NCBI GenBank assembly: GCA_910587935.1
Contig: CAJUNP010000001.1
Coordinates: 186,001 to 250,000, forward strand
Direction: 5' to 3'
DNA length: 64,000 nt
Origin: an uncultured Lachnospiraceae bacterium
GTDB taxonomy: Bacteria; Bacillota; Clostridia; Lachnospirales; Lachnospiraceae
Part shown: piece after piece, positions 6,882-15,226 of the stretch
Position numbering within the stretch: position 1 is the first letter of the stretch
Layout of the letters: each line of letters begins with the position of its first letter
Translations under genes and position numbers: made by a program
Notes under the pieces: model-generated
What the model was told of the DNA's origin: nothing
Seen by the model: only the letters and a program-made list of their open reading frames with translations
Database searches by the model: none

Positions 6882-8063
6882 TTATATGGAATTCGTAACG
6901 GTTCGCAGCATTTCTGTCAATCGTTTTTGCCAGGAATGATTTTGTACTGCTTTTTGCTGCCCGTTTTTTGCAATCTGCCGCCGTTTTTCTTCATGAGATA
7001 AATAGTATGCGCATTTTTCCGTCAATTCTTCAAGGCTGCCGTAAGCCTCAAGATCCGTGCCGATGATAAAGTGTTCGGAAAGTTCCGGCTGGTAGTTAGT
7101 CATGAGAAAACCGCCGCAGCCAAGAATATCAAAAATGCGGAGAGGAAGTCCTGTCTGGATAGGACGGATCGTGATATTCAGGTTTATTTTACTTAAGAAG
7201 AATACCTTGGGCATTTCGTGAAACGAATTGATTTTCCCGTGAATGTGAACATTTTGAAGACAGGCTGTGCCGCTTCCGGTATATAAATGGACGTCAAAGT
7301 GTTCCGCCAGTGTATTCAGAGTGCGGATGCGTTCTGTTTCGGAAGCCTGCATACCGATATAATGATGGGCGGCTATATAGCGGGATGCGTCTTTTACGGT
7401 ACCAGAAAAAGAAAATAAGGTGTTATCAGCTCTACGGATAGATTCTATAATACCGTCCGTCAGGCTTTCTTCCATAAAATTGTAGCCGTATATTTTAAGA
7501 GAGGCTTCTGTAATTGCGTCAATATAACCGGCGGTATAATCCGGAAGAGCCGGAATTGTGTGGAAAGGGTTATGTTCCGTGTACAGGGACCCTACAAAAG
7601 ATACATCATGGCCATATTTTGCCTGATCGTCTGCAGTAACGCCGGCTGTAGCTTTTGCAAAACGTTTTCCGTTGACTGCCAGAGGCAGATGAAAGATGCA
7701 GTCAGGATTAAAAGGGTGAAAATAATCGTACTGCGACCGGTCAAACATAAAAATACGGTTAGTGGGATGCAAAATGGATTTGGAAAAAAGCTCCAATACG
7801 GGGGAGTCAACAGTCAGACACAGATAGAACGTCTGATGGATGCTGCATAAGTCCGCAAGAATGGGAAAAAAGTTGATACTGAATACGAATACCGGGTGTA
7901 TTTTCCGTAATGTATCGCTTAAAAGTTCAATCCGTCGAGCCGCGGAAGCTTCCTTTTCCGCCGCGGAAACGGTTTTTTCCACAACCTCCATTCCAAGCTC
8001 CCGGAAGGTATTGATAATATCAGGTTCACAAATATTATTATAACGGTAAAATAAAACAGTCAT
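6882..8063 (-). CDS. CgeB-type glycosyltransferase (paralogue 1)
   Basis: A 393-residue cytoplasmic protein of the CgeB/DUF3880-type glycosyltransferase group (GT-B like). An N-terminal Rossmann half carries FVFSINFFPILAD. The middle has FMFDRSQYDYF, then HLPLAVNGKRF and DVSFVGSLY. The donor-binding half shows LNITIRPIQTGLPLRIFDILGCGGFLMTNYQPEL. It closely resembles the genes at 8196, 14100 and 47335, so all are paralogues. I chose the start at 8063 because GGAGGA lies 5-6 bases upstream; the longer frame to 8234 would run into the leader of the divergent gene. It lies on the minus strand, facing away from the neighbouring glycosyltransferase at 8196. The sugar is unknown. Confidence 0.8.
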   Translation of the reverse strand: MTVLFYRYNNICEPDIINTFRELGMEVVEKTVSAAEKEASAARRIELLSDTLRKIHPVFVFSINFFPILADLCSIHQTFYLCLTVDSPVLELFSKSILHPTNRIFMFDRSQYDYFHPFNPDCIFHLPLAVNGKRFAKATAGVTADDQAKYGHDVSFVGSLYTEHNPFHTIPALPDYTAGYIDAITEASLKIYGYNFMEESLTDGIIESIRRADNTLFSFSGTVKDASRYIAAHHYIGMQASETERIRTLNTLAEHFDVHLYTGSGTACLQNVHIHGKINSFHEMPKVFFLSKINLNITIRPIQTGLPLRIFDILGCGGFLMTNYQPELSEHFIIGTDLEAYGSLEELTEKCAYYLSHEEKRRQIAKNGQQKAVQNHSWQKRLTEMLRTVTNSI

Positions 8064-8195
8064 CGGAATCCTCCATGCCGTCGGCAGTCTTTCGCTACCT
8101 ATTAGAATTACGCTTATTTTAACACAGATGATCCGCTTTGAATAGATAAATATGAGTATAGAAAGCCTGTTCATGAGGCGTAAGGAGACAGCAAG

Positions 8196-9356
8196 ATGAA
8201 ATTGCTTATTTATCAGTGGAATTCCTGGCTTCAATATGATATTTTAACGCTCTGTAAGGAAAGAGGAATCGGATATGAGACTTTTTCCTGGAAATTTGCC
8301 GACAAGAATGAAGATGAAAAATTTATAAAATGGTTTACCAAAACGGTTGAGTGTCGCTGTTACGACGCTGTTTTAAGTATAAATTATTGGCCTCTGTTAT
8401 CCCGGGTATGCCAGGAGCAGGGGATAAAATATATTGCATGGTGCTATGATAATCCGCTTAATGTAGTCCGAATGGAGGAAACGCTGCATAATTCCGTTAA
8501 TTACGTGTTTTTGTTTGACCGGATTCAATACGCAGGGTATAAGAAAGAAGGATACAAGACGGTTTATCATTTGCCGCTGGGTGTCAATGCAGCCAGAATG
8601 AAACAGCTAACCATATCCGGGGCTGACTATGAGAAATATCAGGCACAGATATCCTTTGTAGGAAGTCTGTACGAATCGGAGCTGCCACGGATTTTAGCTC
8701 CGGTGAGTGAATATACAAAAGGTTTTTTGCATGCATTAATGGATATGCAGTCACGTGTTTACGGTTATTATCTGATCGACGACTGTTTAACGGAGGAATT
8801 TATTGAAGATATGAACCGGCAGTATTTGGAGGCGGCGCCGGGTACGCAGTTTCGGATATGCAAAGAGGCCTTAAGCTTTGCAATGGCCAGCGAGATTACG
8901 AGAAAAGACAGAATTCTGCTGTTAAGTTTGTGCGGGCAAAGATATGATACCAGACTGTATTCCTATCAGGACAGTGAAGTGATCCGGAATGTGAAAAAGC
9001 GTCCCCCCGTGAATTATATCACGGAAATGCCCAAAGTTTTTGCCTGTACAAAGATCAACCTGAATCCTTCCCTGCGCATTATACAGACCGGGATTCCGCT
9101 TCGGGCGTTTGACATCATGGGGGCGGGCGGTTTTTTATTATCGAATTATCAGGAGGAGCTATTGGAAATATTCTCAAACGAAGAGGAAGTGGCGGTATAT
9201 GAAAGTCTGGAAGACGCAGTCTGTAAAGCGGATTTTTATTTACGCCATGAAGATTTGCGGAAAAGAATTGCTGATAACGCGAGAATCAAGACCTTAAACG
9301 AACATAGTCTGCAAAGACGATTTGAGACGATCTTAATAACAACAGGCTTAAAATAG
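8196..9356 (+). CDS. CgeB-type glycosyltransferase (paralogue 2)
   Basis: A 386-residue relative of the divergent gene at 6882-8063. It starts MKLLIYQWNSW, has YVFLFDRIQYAGY and YHLPLGVNAARM near residues 105-135, ISFVGSLYESE, and the donor-site block INLNPSLRIIQTGIPLRAFDIMGAGGFLLSNYQEEL near 285-320. The fold is GT-B like. CgeB itself acts in spore surface glycan maturation, and relatives are common in clostridial flagellin glycosylation islands. The ribosome binding site AAGGAG lies 9 bases before the ATG. It ends in TAG, and a LicD gene follows 16 bases later in the same direction. The 132-base divergent gap to 6882-8063 must hold promoters for both, but none matches consensus clearly. Confidence 0.82.
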   Translation: MKLLIYQWNSWLQYDILTLCKERGIGYETFSWKFADKNEDEKFIKWFTKTVECRCYDAVLSINYWPLLSRVCQEQGIKYIAWCYDNPLNVVRMEETLHNSVNYVFLFDRIQYAGYKKEGYKTVYHLPLGVNAARMKQLTISGADYEKYQAQISFVGSLYESELPRILAPVSEYTKGFLHALMDMQSRVYGYYLIDDCLTEEFIEDMNRQYLEAAPGTQFRICKEALSFAMASEITRKDRILLLSLCGQRYDTRLYSYQDSEVIRNVKKRPPVNYITEMPKVFACTKINLNPSLRIIQTGIPLRAFDIMGAGGFLLSNYQEELLEIFSNEEEVAVYESLEDAVCKADFYLRHEDLRKRIADNARIKTLNEHSLQRRFETILITTGLK

Positions 9357-9372
9357 GGAGAGGAAATAATCA

Positions 9373-10311
9373 ATGCTGCAATTTTCTGACAGTTATTTTA
9401 AAGAAGAAACGATACAGGAATTTACCGTAAGTAAAACGATGAAACATGCATGGGCGGCACAATTGGAAGTATTGCGGACAATCATGGAAATCTGTGAAAA
9501 GCAGAATCTGACCTGTTATGCTTTTTGGGGAACTTTATTGGGAGCGGTACGTCATCAGGGATTTATTCCGTGGGACGACGATATTGATATTGCAATGAAA
9601 CGGGAGGATTATATAAAATTTTTACAGGCAGCCGGGAGGGAACTGCCGGAGGAGTATTGCGTTTTAAATGCATATACCGAAACCGAGTGGCCGCATTTTC
9701 TTACCAGAGTGACCAATTCCCGTAAGATCGATACATCGCAGACAAGATTGAGCAGATTTCACGGCTGTCCGTTTGTAGTCGGCGTAGATATTTTTCCTCT
9801 GGATTATATTCCGCGTGATACGGATCAAGCCGAACAGCAGAAAAATTTAATGGGATTGATCCGGGACGTACTGCCTCTGGCAGAATATTTGGAGGAAACA
9901 CGAACCGAGGATCATGACAGTGAGAAAGCTTTAGAAGAGGGACTTTCAGTTCTGGAAGAATGTTGCGGGGTTTCCATTGACAGGAGCCTTTCTGTCAGGA
10001 ACCAGCTGCTTCGGTTATATGACAGGATGTGTATGATGTATGGCGAAGCGGATGGAGATTTATTGACCTCTTTTCCCGAATATATTAAAGGAAACGGTTT
10101 TTTTCTCAGAAAAGAATGGTTCGGCGCAGAGCGGATGCAGTTTGAAAATATGACGGTAACGGTTCCCTCCGGGTATGATCCCATACTGACAGCGCTTTTC
10201 GGAGATTATATGACGCCGGTCCGGTCGGCGTCGGATCATGATTATCCGTTTTACCGTAAACAATTACAGACGTTACATGAACAGGGAGTATGGCCGGACG
10301 TTCAGGAGTAG
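9373..10311 (+). CDS. LicD family phosphotransferase (second copy)
   Basis: A 312-residue LicD-family protein. The core WGTLLGAVRHQGFIPWDDD, then IDIAMKREDYIKF, lies near residues 56-82; the opening MLQFSDSYFKEE and the alanine-tryptophan segment HAWAAQLEVL match the paralogues at 2562 and 12063. A later FVVGVDIFPLDYIP block is also shared by all three. It probably transfers a phospho-alcohol from a CDP donor to a sugar, as LicD does with phosphocholine. It follows a CgeB-type glycosyltransferase by 16 bases, so the two probably act on the same glycan. Two strong hairpins follow the gene (10318-10391). Confidence 0.85.
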   Translation: MLQFSDSYFKEETIQEFTVSKTMKHAWAAQLEVLRTIMEICEKQNLTCYAFWGTLLGAVRHQGFIPWDDDIDIAMKREDYIKFLQAAGRELPEEYCVLNAYTETEWPHFLTRVTNSRKIDTSQTRLSRFHGCPFVVGVDIFPLDYIPRDTDQAEQQKNLMGLIRDVLPLAEYLEETRTEDHDSEKALEEGLSVLEECCGVSIDRSLSVRNQLLRLYDRMCMMYGEADGDLLTSFPEYIKGNGFFLRKEWFGAERMQFENMTVTVPSGYDPILTALFGDYMTPVRSASDHDYPFYRKQLQTLHEQGVWPDVQE

Positions 10312-10317
10312 GTACAA

Positions 10318-10342
10318 GGTTGAAAGAAAAACGCTTTCAACC
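10318..10342 (+). other. Hairpin after the second licD gene
   Basis: GGTTGAAAG (10318-10326) pairs perfectly with CTTTCAACC (10334-10342) around a 7-base A-rich loop. There is no T-run after it. Read on the other strand the loop gives a short T stretch. Together with the next hairpin it may attenuate or process the transcript between 10311 and 10406. Confidence 0.5.
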
Positions 10343-10354
10343 TGACGTATTTAG

Positions 10355-10391
10355 GCCTTTCCCACATGGGAAGGGCTCATGTGGGAAAGGC
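10355..10391 (+). other. Hairpin enclosing an in-frame ATG upstream of the 10406 gene
   Basis: GCCTTTCCCACAT (10355-10367) and ATGTGGGAAAGGC (10379-10391) form a perfect 13-bp stem with an 11-base loop. The ATG at 10379, in frame with the next gene, is the first codon of the right arm and would be hidden in the stem. That favours the ATG at 10406 as the working start, or means translation is controlled by this structure. Confidence 0.55.
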
Positions 10392-10405
10392 AAGGGTACG
10401 AATAC

Positions 10406-12085
10406 ATGGAAAATACAACAAAAACAACAGGCGCGGTTTGCTTTTGCGGACAGGGAATCGTGGAAGAGCTGTCTTTTGAAGCCGTTTTATTGGATGAAAC
10501 TCTGGTACGGGGAGACGTGTGGGTTCTGAAAGAAGCATTGCAGCAGGTCGGCGGCATGAATTACAGACTGCAGGCAAAACGAAACTATGAACTGCTTATC
10601 CGCATTGCAAAAGATTATACCGTCCTGCGGGGCGGGGAGGAAAACCGGCAGGATTATTTCCCGGGAGAAGAGAAGCAGGAAAGCGGCAAATGGATCAGAC
10701 TGCCGCAGGAGGGCAGTCCGGAAGATGGTGTGACTGATCCGGCAGAGGAAATGAAAACAGACTGTTACCTGATCGGAAGATATAAGCAAGAATTGATTTC
10801 CATGAATTCTTTTAACGCTGCGGTACTTAGCGTTTATCAGGTCGGCGGAGAGTCCGCCGTTGCATATTTGGAACAGATGCTTGGAGAAACGAAAGCGTAT
10901 TATGATATCTATGGCTGTACGCAGCCGATCCTGATCTATATTGGAAACGATGTATGCTATAGTATTTTAGACGTTTTTTCCAGAGGGCTTGGAGACGCCC
11001 TGAAAAACCTGGGACAAAATGTAGAATATTATGACTTTTCGAAGCGGGGGATTGAAGAGCTTGGTAACTATGTAAGGCGGAAATTCAAGGCCGTGATCGG
11101 CGTACAGACCTATATGTTTTCCGTGCAGAGGGAAAGCGGGATACTGGTGCACGACGAGATAGACGCACCCCTATATCAGTTTGTGTTTGATCATCCGATT
11201 TCCTTTTGGATGCATTTGAAAAAGGTTCCAAAGCGGCTGTGTGTGCTGACTCTGGACGGCAATTATGTAAACTTTATAAAAACATGGCTTGGCTATAAAG
11301 CAAGATTTTTTCCGCCTGCCGGAGAAGAAAAGTTCTGCAATGAAGGACAAAGAGATTATGAGCTTACGTTTCTTGGCGGTCTTGCAAGCTACGGAGAGGG
11401 CCTTGTCAGAAAATTATGGGATGTCAGAAAGCAGGACAGACAAAGAGGGTTTCTGCTTAACCGGTACGTTCTTTATATGAGAAAAAACTTAGACAAACCC
11501 CCGGAATATGCGTTTGAAAAAGTATTGGAATATTACAGGGAGGATTATTCCAGGGAAGAATTCTGGCAGATGTTTTATAACGAACGGTGGGTTTTCCGTG
11601 GGGTAAGCCAATATTACAGGAATAAGACCATAGAAATTTTGCTGTGTGCAGGTATATGTGTACATGTATATGGCGACGGATGGGAGAACAGTTATCTGTG
11701 GGGGAATCCGGGACTGATCCATCATGAGGCGGTTATGGGGGATGAGGCGTTAAAAGTATATGCCCGTTCAAAATTATCTTTAAATGTCATGTCATGGCAT
11801 AAGGACGGGTTTACGGAACGTATCGCCAATGCAATGCTGCAGAAATCCGTAGTGGTTACGGACAGAACAACCTACCTGGAACAAAACTTTGTGAATGGAG
11901 AAGACCTTTTAATGTTTGACCTGGGGAATCTGAGGGCATTGCCGGATCAGATCAGAGCCTTGCTCGACGATGAAGCAAAGCGGACGCAGATGGCGGAAAA
12001 CGCTTATGTAAAAGCAGCGTCCCGACATACGTGGAAACAACGGGCGGAGAAGCTTCTGGAATTCATGGAAGAGGATCAAACTTAA
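10406..12085 (+). CDS. Large CgeB-type glycosyltransferase with extra N-terminal region
   Basis: A 559-residue protein from this start (568 from the ATG at 10379). The first 120 or so residues include LDETLVRGDVWVLKEALQQ and NYELLIRIAKDY, which resemble the tail of a GT2 glycosyltransferase rather than a CgeB protein, so this may be a fusion to a GT2 fragment. From about residue 160 it is a CgeB-like GT-B protein: YQFVFDHPISFWMH, YELTFLGGLASY, and a donor site with VHVYGDGWEN, KLSLNVMSWHKDGFTERIANAM and a final KAASRHTWKQRAEKLL. It is diverged from the other four CgeB-type proteins. The ribosome binding site is weak (AAGGG about 9 bases upstream). Its 3' end overlaps the convergent LicD gene by 23 bases. 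Confidence 0.75.
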   Translation: MENTTKTTGAVCFCGQGIVEELSFEAVLLDETLVRGDVWVLKEALQQVGGMNYRLQAKRNYELLIRIAKDYTVLRGGEENRQDYFPGEEKQESGKWIRLPQEGSPEDGVTDPAEEMKTDCYLIGRYKQELISMNSFNAAVLSVYQVGGESAVAYLEQMLGETKAYYDIYGCTQPILIYIGNDVCYSILDVFSRGLGDALKNLGQNVEYYDFSKRGIEELGNYVRRKFKAVIGVQTYMFSVQRESGILVHDEIDAPLYQFVFDHPISFWMHLKKVPKRLCVLTLDGNYVNFIKTWLGYKARFFPPAGEEKFCNEGQRDYELTFLGGLASYGEGLVRKLWDVRKQDRQRGFLLNRYVLYMRKNLDKPPEYAFEKVLEYYREDYSREEFWQMFYNERWVFRGVSQYYRNKTIEILLCAGICVHVYGDGWENSYLWGNPGLIHHEAVMGDEALKVYARSKLSLNVMSWHKDGFTERIANAMLQKSVVVTDRTTYLEQNFVNGEDLLMFDLGNLRALPDQIRALLDDEAKRTQMAENAYVKAASRHTWKQRAEKLLEFMEEDQT

Positions 12086-12995
12086 TGTTGTCAGGCGTTT
12101 TGCCTGCGGCAAGCGCTTCAGCCAACATATTATATTGTTTTTGATAAAAAGGATAATCGTGTGTGGGCTCATTTTTGGGAGTCATATAATCATCTCCGTA
12201 CAGGGCGGTCAGTACGGCCTCGTATTGGTACGGAGCAGGTATGGTAAGGTTTTCAAAAGGAAGAAGGACTGTTTTGGTATACCATTCCCTGTGAAAATAG
12301 TGCGGTTGTTCTACATGATAGAACAGGTGAGTCATACAGGGGTGATCGGAATGGCAGTACTTGGCGCTGACTGCGGTAACGGCACGGAGCAGCTGGTTTT
12401 TAATGTCTCTTTCCGGATCAAAGCGCAGTCCGCACAGCCGCTCTAATTCCGGCAGCGCGGCCGTAACCTCGTTCGGTGACTTTCGCCATTTCTGAACATT
12501 GGTTAACAGACTGATATATTGTCTGCATTGAAGCCGTTCCGAATCTTTATTTTCCGGTAGAATGTCCAGAGGAAAAATATCAAGCCCCGCAACATAAGGG
12601 AAGCCATGAAATTTCTGCAGGCGCTCGGCTGAATAACTGATGGTAGGGGCATTGACCATACGGGCGAAGGGCATTTCATATAAATCGGAAGAATATTCGC
12701 TGTGGACGCAGTAGCTTTCCGGAAGCTCCCGGTTGGCTAATGCAAGGAAGCGCTCGTAGTCCGGACGCAGCATACATATATCGATATCATCATCCCACGG
12801 GATAAATCCCTGGTGGCGTACGGCGCCGAGCAGGGTTCCCCAGTCGGCAAACCAGGGAATACAATGTTTGTCACAGAATTCCTGAAGCGTCTTCAATACC
12901 TCCAGTTCGGCGGCCCAGGCGCACTTCATCATTGCCTCGATTTGAAAACCGTTACGTTCTTCAGTTTGAAAATAGCCGGGAGGAAATTGCAGCAT
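12063..12995 (-). CDS. LicD family phosphotransferase (third copy)
   Basis: A 310-residue LicD-family protein on the minus strand. The core WGTLLGAVRHQGFIPWDDD, followed by IDICMLRPDYERF, lies near residues 54-80. The opening MLQFPPGYFQTEE and FPYVAGLDIFPLDILPE mirror the other two LicD proteins, so the island carries three diverged copies. They presumably decorate different sugars or transfer different groups. A minus-strand promoter (TTGTAT, 16 bases, TATAAT; 13060-13033) stands just upstream of the start. The 3' end overlaps the convergent glycosyltransferase gene. Confidence 0.85.
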   Translation of the reverse strand: MLQFPPGYFQTEERNGFQIEAMMKCAWAAELEVLKTLQEFCDKHCIPWFADWGTLLGAVRHQGFIPWDDDIDICMLRPDYERFLALANRELPESYCVHSEYSSDLYEMPFARMVNAPTISYSAERLQKFHGFPYVAGLDIFPLDILPENKDSERLQCRQYISLLTNVQKWRKSPNEVTAALPELERLCGLRFDPERDIKNQLLRAVTAVSAKYCHSDHPCMTHLFYHVEQPHYFHREWYTKTVLLPFENLTIPAPYQYEAVLTALYGDDYMTPKNEPTHDYPFYQKQYNMLAEALAAGKTPDNIKFDPLP

Positions 12996-13032
12996 ATGTA
13001 AAAGTACTCCGTTTCTTTAAATTATATCTTCT

Positions 13033-13060
13033 ATTATAATAAACTTGTACAAAAATACAA
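13033..13060 (-). promoter_or_regulatory. Sigma-A-type promoter of the third licD gene
   Basis: Read on the minus strand: TTGTAT (13060-13055), a 16-base spacer, and TATAAT (13038-13033), about 38 bases before the start codon at 12995. The -10 is a perfect match and the -35 matches four of six bases. The spacer contains the 6-bp palindromic arms CTTGTA/TACAAG. Confidence 0.55.
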
Positions 13061-13143
13061 GAGCAGTCTTAAAAAATGCGAAGCAATATATAGTCATTTC
13101 ACTAAAAGTATGGTAGCATAAAAGAAAAGGAGCGAAGAGCAGG

Positions 13144-14103
13144 ATGGCAGCGACACCGGAATATGATGCATTAATTGTAGTAACCGCAAAGGATTATGAG
13201 AGAGTTCGGAGCCAGTATCACAGACTGGCAGCTTTTTTACCTGCGCGGCGTATTTTTTTTGCAGGTAATGAAGATGTGGAATTGCTTGTAAAGAGTTCAA
13301 ATCTGGGGGAGAAAGTATGTTTTCTGAATGAAAATGATATCCTGCCTTTTGATGCGGTGCACGCGGTCATGACAAAGGCGTTGGAGAGCGTTCTGCAGGG
13401 GCGGGAACTGCCAAGGGGAATTACAGGGTGGTATTACCAGCAGTTTTTAAAAATGCAGTATGCCCGCGTCTGTGAAGACGCATATTATCTTGTCTGGGAC
13501 GGAGATACGATTCCCTGCGGGCCGTTTTCCATGTTTCACGAAGGAACGGGGCAGCCTTATCTGGATTTAAAGGGAGAGTATCACAAGGAGTATTTTACTA
13601 CGCTGTCCAGATTATTTCCCGGAATGCATAAATGTATTGAAAAGTCATTTATATCGGAACACATGTTAATGAATTGTGACATTATGAAGCGGTTAATTCA
13701 GGATATAGAAGCTGTTTCGGACATCCCCGGCAAAACTTTCTGGGAAAAAATCATAGGGGCGGTCGATACGGAAGGACTGCAGTCCAACAGCTTCAGTGAA
13801 TTTGAGACATACGGAACTTATGTGGCGGAGCGTTATCCGGCGGCATACCGGCTCAGAAACTGGCATTCTTTCCGGTATGGCGGCGTATTTTTTAATCTGG
13901 ATACGATTTCGGATACGGATTACGCATGGCTTGCCAGGGATTTTTTTGCAATATCTTTTGAAAAAGGCGATTCGGTTCGCGAAGACCAGAAGAATTTGTT
14001 TGATAATAAAAAGTATCAGGAGAAGCTTTCCGCCAGACAGATGCTTGAGATTGCACAGGAAGAGTTTAAGGATGGAAGCTATCTGGAGGTATGGGATTCA
14101 TGA
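13144..14103 (+). CDS. DUF6492-type glycosyltransferase-like protein
   Basis: A 319-residue protein with a GT-A-like layout. Residues 1-60 form an initial Rossmann-like half (YDALIVVTAKDYERV). Then come GWYYQQFLKM near residue 98 and the acidic motif LVWDGDTIPCGP near 118-129, a DxD-type metal site. This matches the family annotated DUF6492 in polysaccharide loci, for which no reaction is established to my knowledge. A conserved aromatic block (RNWHSFRYGGVFF) lies near residue 240. The start follows GGAGCG at 13130-13135 by about 8 bases. The stop overlaps the start of the CgeB-type gene at 14100 (ATGA), so the two are coupled and likely act in sequence. It heads a plus-strand run to 40764 with few gaps. 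Confidence 0.6.
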   Translation: MAATPEYDALIVVTAKDYERVRSQYHRLAAFLPARRIFFAGNEDVELLVKSSNLGEKVCFLNENDILPFDAVHAVMTKALESVLQGRELPRGITGWYYQQFLKMQYARVCEDAYYLVWDGDTIPCGPFSMFHEGTGQPYLDLKGEYHKEYFTTLSRLFPGMHKCIEKSFISEHMLMNCDIMKRLIQDIEAVSDIPGKTFWEKIIGAVDTEGLQSNSFSEFETYGTYVAERYPAAYRLRNWHSFRYGGVFFNLDTISDTDYAWLARDFFAISFEKGDSVREDQKNLFDNKKYQEKLSARQMLEIAQEEFKDGSYLEVWDS

Positions 14104-15224
14104 TAGAAAAAATTTTGGTGTACAAGTGGAATGGGAACGGCAGAGAACAGTCCGTTATCCGTATTTTACGGTCTATGGGTATGAAGGTCATGGAATGTGA
14201 AGAAACATTTTCCGATTACCATGAGGATGCCGCGTTTGCAGAAAAAATATTGCGCTGCTTACAAAACGGCGGCGTTCAGCTTGTTTTTTCATGGAATTAT
14301 GTTCCCCTGCTGGCTTCGGTCTGCGAGATGAATAAGACTCCGTATGCCGCATGGATCTGCGATTGTCCGCTGCAGACTCTTATGTCAAAGACAGTATTAT
14401 ATAAGCATAATTATTTCTTTTGTTTTGACCGGAACTATGCAGAGCGTCTTGCGGCCCTGGAATGTGAAAACGTATATCATTTTCCGCTGGCAGTCGATGC
14501 AGAGACATTTATGCAGGCAGCAGTGCAGGAGGAAGACCGAGTCCGGGATTATGAAGCGGATGTTTCTTTTGCAGGAAAATTGAGTAAAGAAAAGAGTACA
14601 TGGATGGAATCGCAGGGAATTCCGGAATATGCAAAAGGATACTTAAGCGGTATTGTGGAAGCGCAGCTACGGGTGTACGGGTATAATTTTGTCCGGGAAA
14701 TGATTCGGGAAGATGTGGCCGGAGATTTGCTGCAAGGGAAAAAGTTTGTTACAGGAGACATGTACTTTTCCGATCCGATACAGCTGGCCGCTGAAGTGGT
14801 CAATGAAGAGATAACCCGGAAAGAGCGGATAAGCGTCGTAGAAGAAATTTCCAAACGCCATGAAGTCAGAGTATATTCGGATGCAGAGGACAGACTGCCT
14901 TTTATTTATCATAAAAGCAAAATAAACCTGTATATTATTCCCAGAACAATTGAATCGGGGATTCCCTTTCCGGTTTTGGATATTCTGGCATGCGGAGGTT
15001 TTTGCCTTACCAATTATCAGCCGGAGATTGCGGAATTTTTTGAAGACGGAACAGAAATCGTTATGTATACCGGCATGGAAGACATGGCAAATAAGGTTGA
15101 ATATTATCTGCAGCATGAAGAGGAGCGGGCGGCTGTTGCGAAGGCCGGGAGCAAAAAAGTGCGGGAATTTTTTGATTTAAAAGAAAAACTGGTCCGGATG
15201 CTTGCATTTGTCGAGGGAGAATGA
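14100..15224 (+). CDS. CgeB-type glycosyltransferase (paralogue 3)
   Basis: A 374-residue CgeB-type GT-B protein. Markers are LVFSWNYVPLLASVC, FFCFDRNYAERL, YHFPLAVDAETF, DVSFAGKLSKE and the donor-site block INLYIIPRTIESGIPFPVLDILACGGFCLTNYQPEI (in pieces). I chose the ATG at 14100, four bases into the overlap with the DUF6492 gene, because GGAGG lies 10 bases upstream. The ATG at 14091 is only one base from that site. The neighbours DUF6492 and FkbM are joined by overlapping or adjacent ends, suggesting one sugar-adding and methylating unit. Confidence 0.8.
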   Translation: MIEKILVYKWNGNGREQSVIRILRSMGMKVMECEETFSDYHEDAAFAEKILRCLQNGGVQLVFSWNYVPLLASVCEMNKTPYAAWICDCPLQTLMSKTVLYKHNYFFCFDRNYAERLAALECENVYHFPLAVDAETFMQAAVQEEDRVRDYEADVSFAGKLSKEKSTWMESQGIPEYAKGYLSGIVEAQLRVYGYNFVREMIREDVAGDLLQGKKFVTGDMYFSDPIQLAAEVVNEEITRKERISVVEEISKRHEVRVYSDAEDRLPFIYHKSKINLYIIPRTIESGIPFPVLDILACGGFCLTNYQPEIAEFFEDGTEIVMYTGMEDMANKVEYYLQHEEERAAVAKAGSKKVREFFDLKEKLVRMLAFVEGE

Positions 15225-15226
15225 TA

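Noticed and set aside
6882..8234. 450-residue version of the minus-strand CgeB-type protein
   Set aside because: The extra 57 residues run through the divergent promoter gap into the 8196 gene; GGAGGA stands before ATG 8063.
12135..12446. Plus-strand frames opposite the third LicD gene
   Set aside because: Antisense shadows without motifs or ribosome binding sites.
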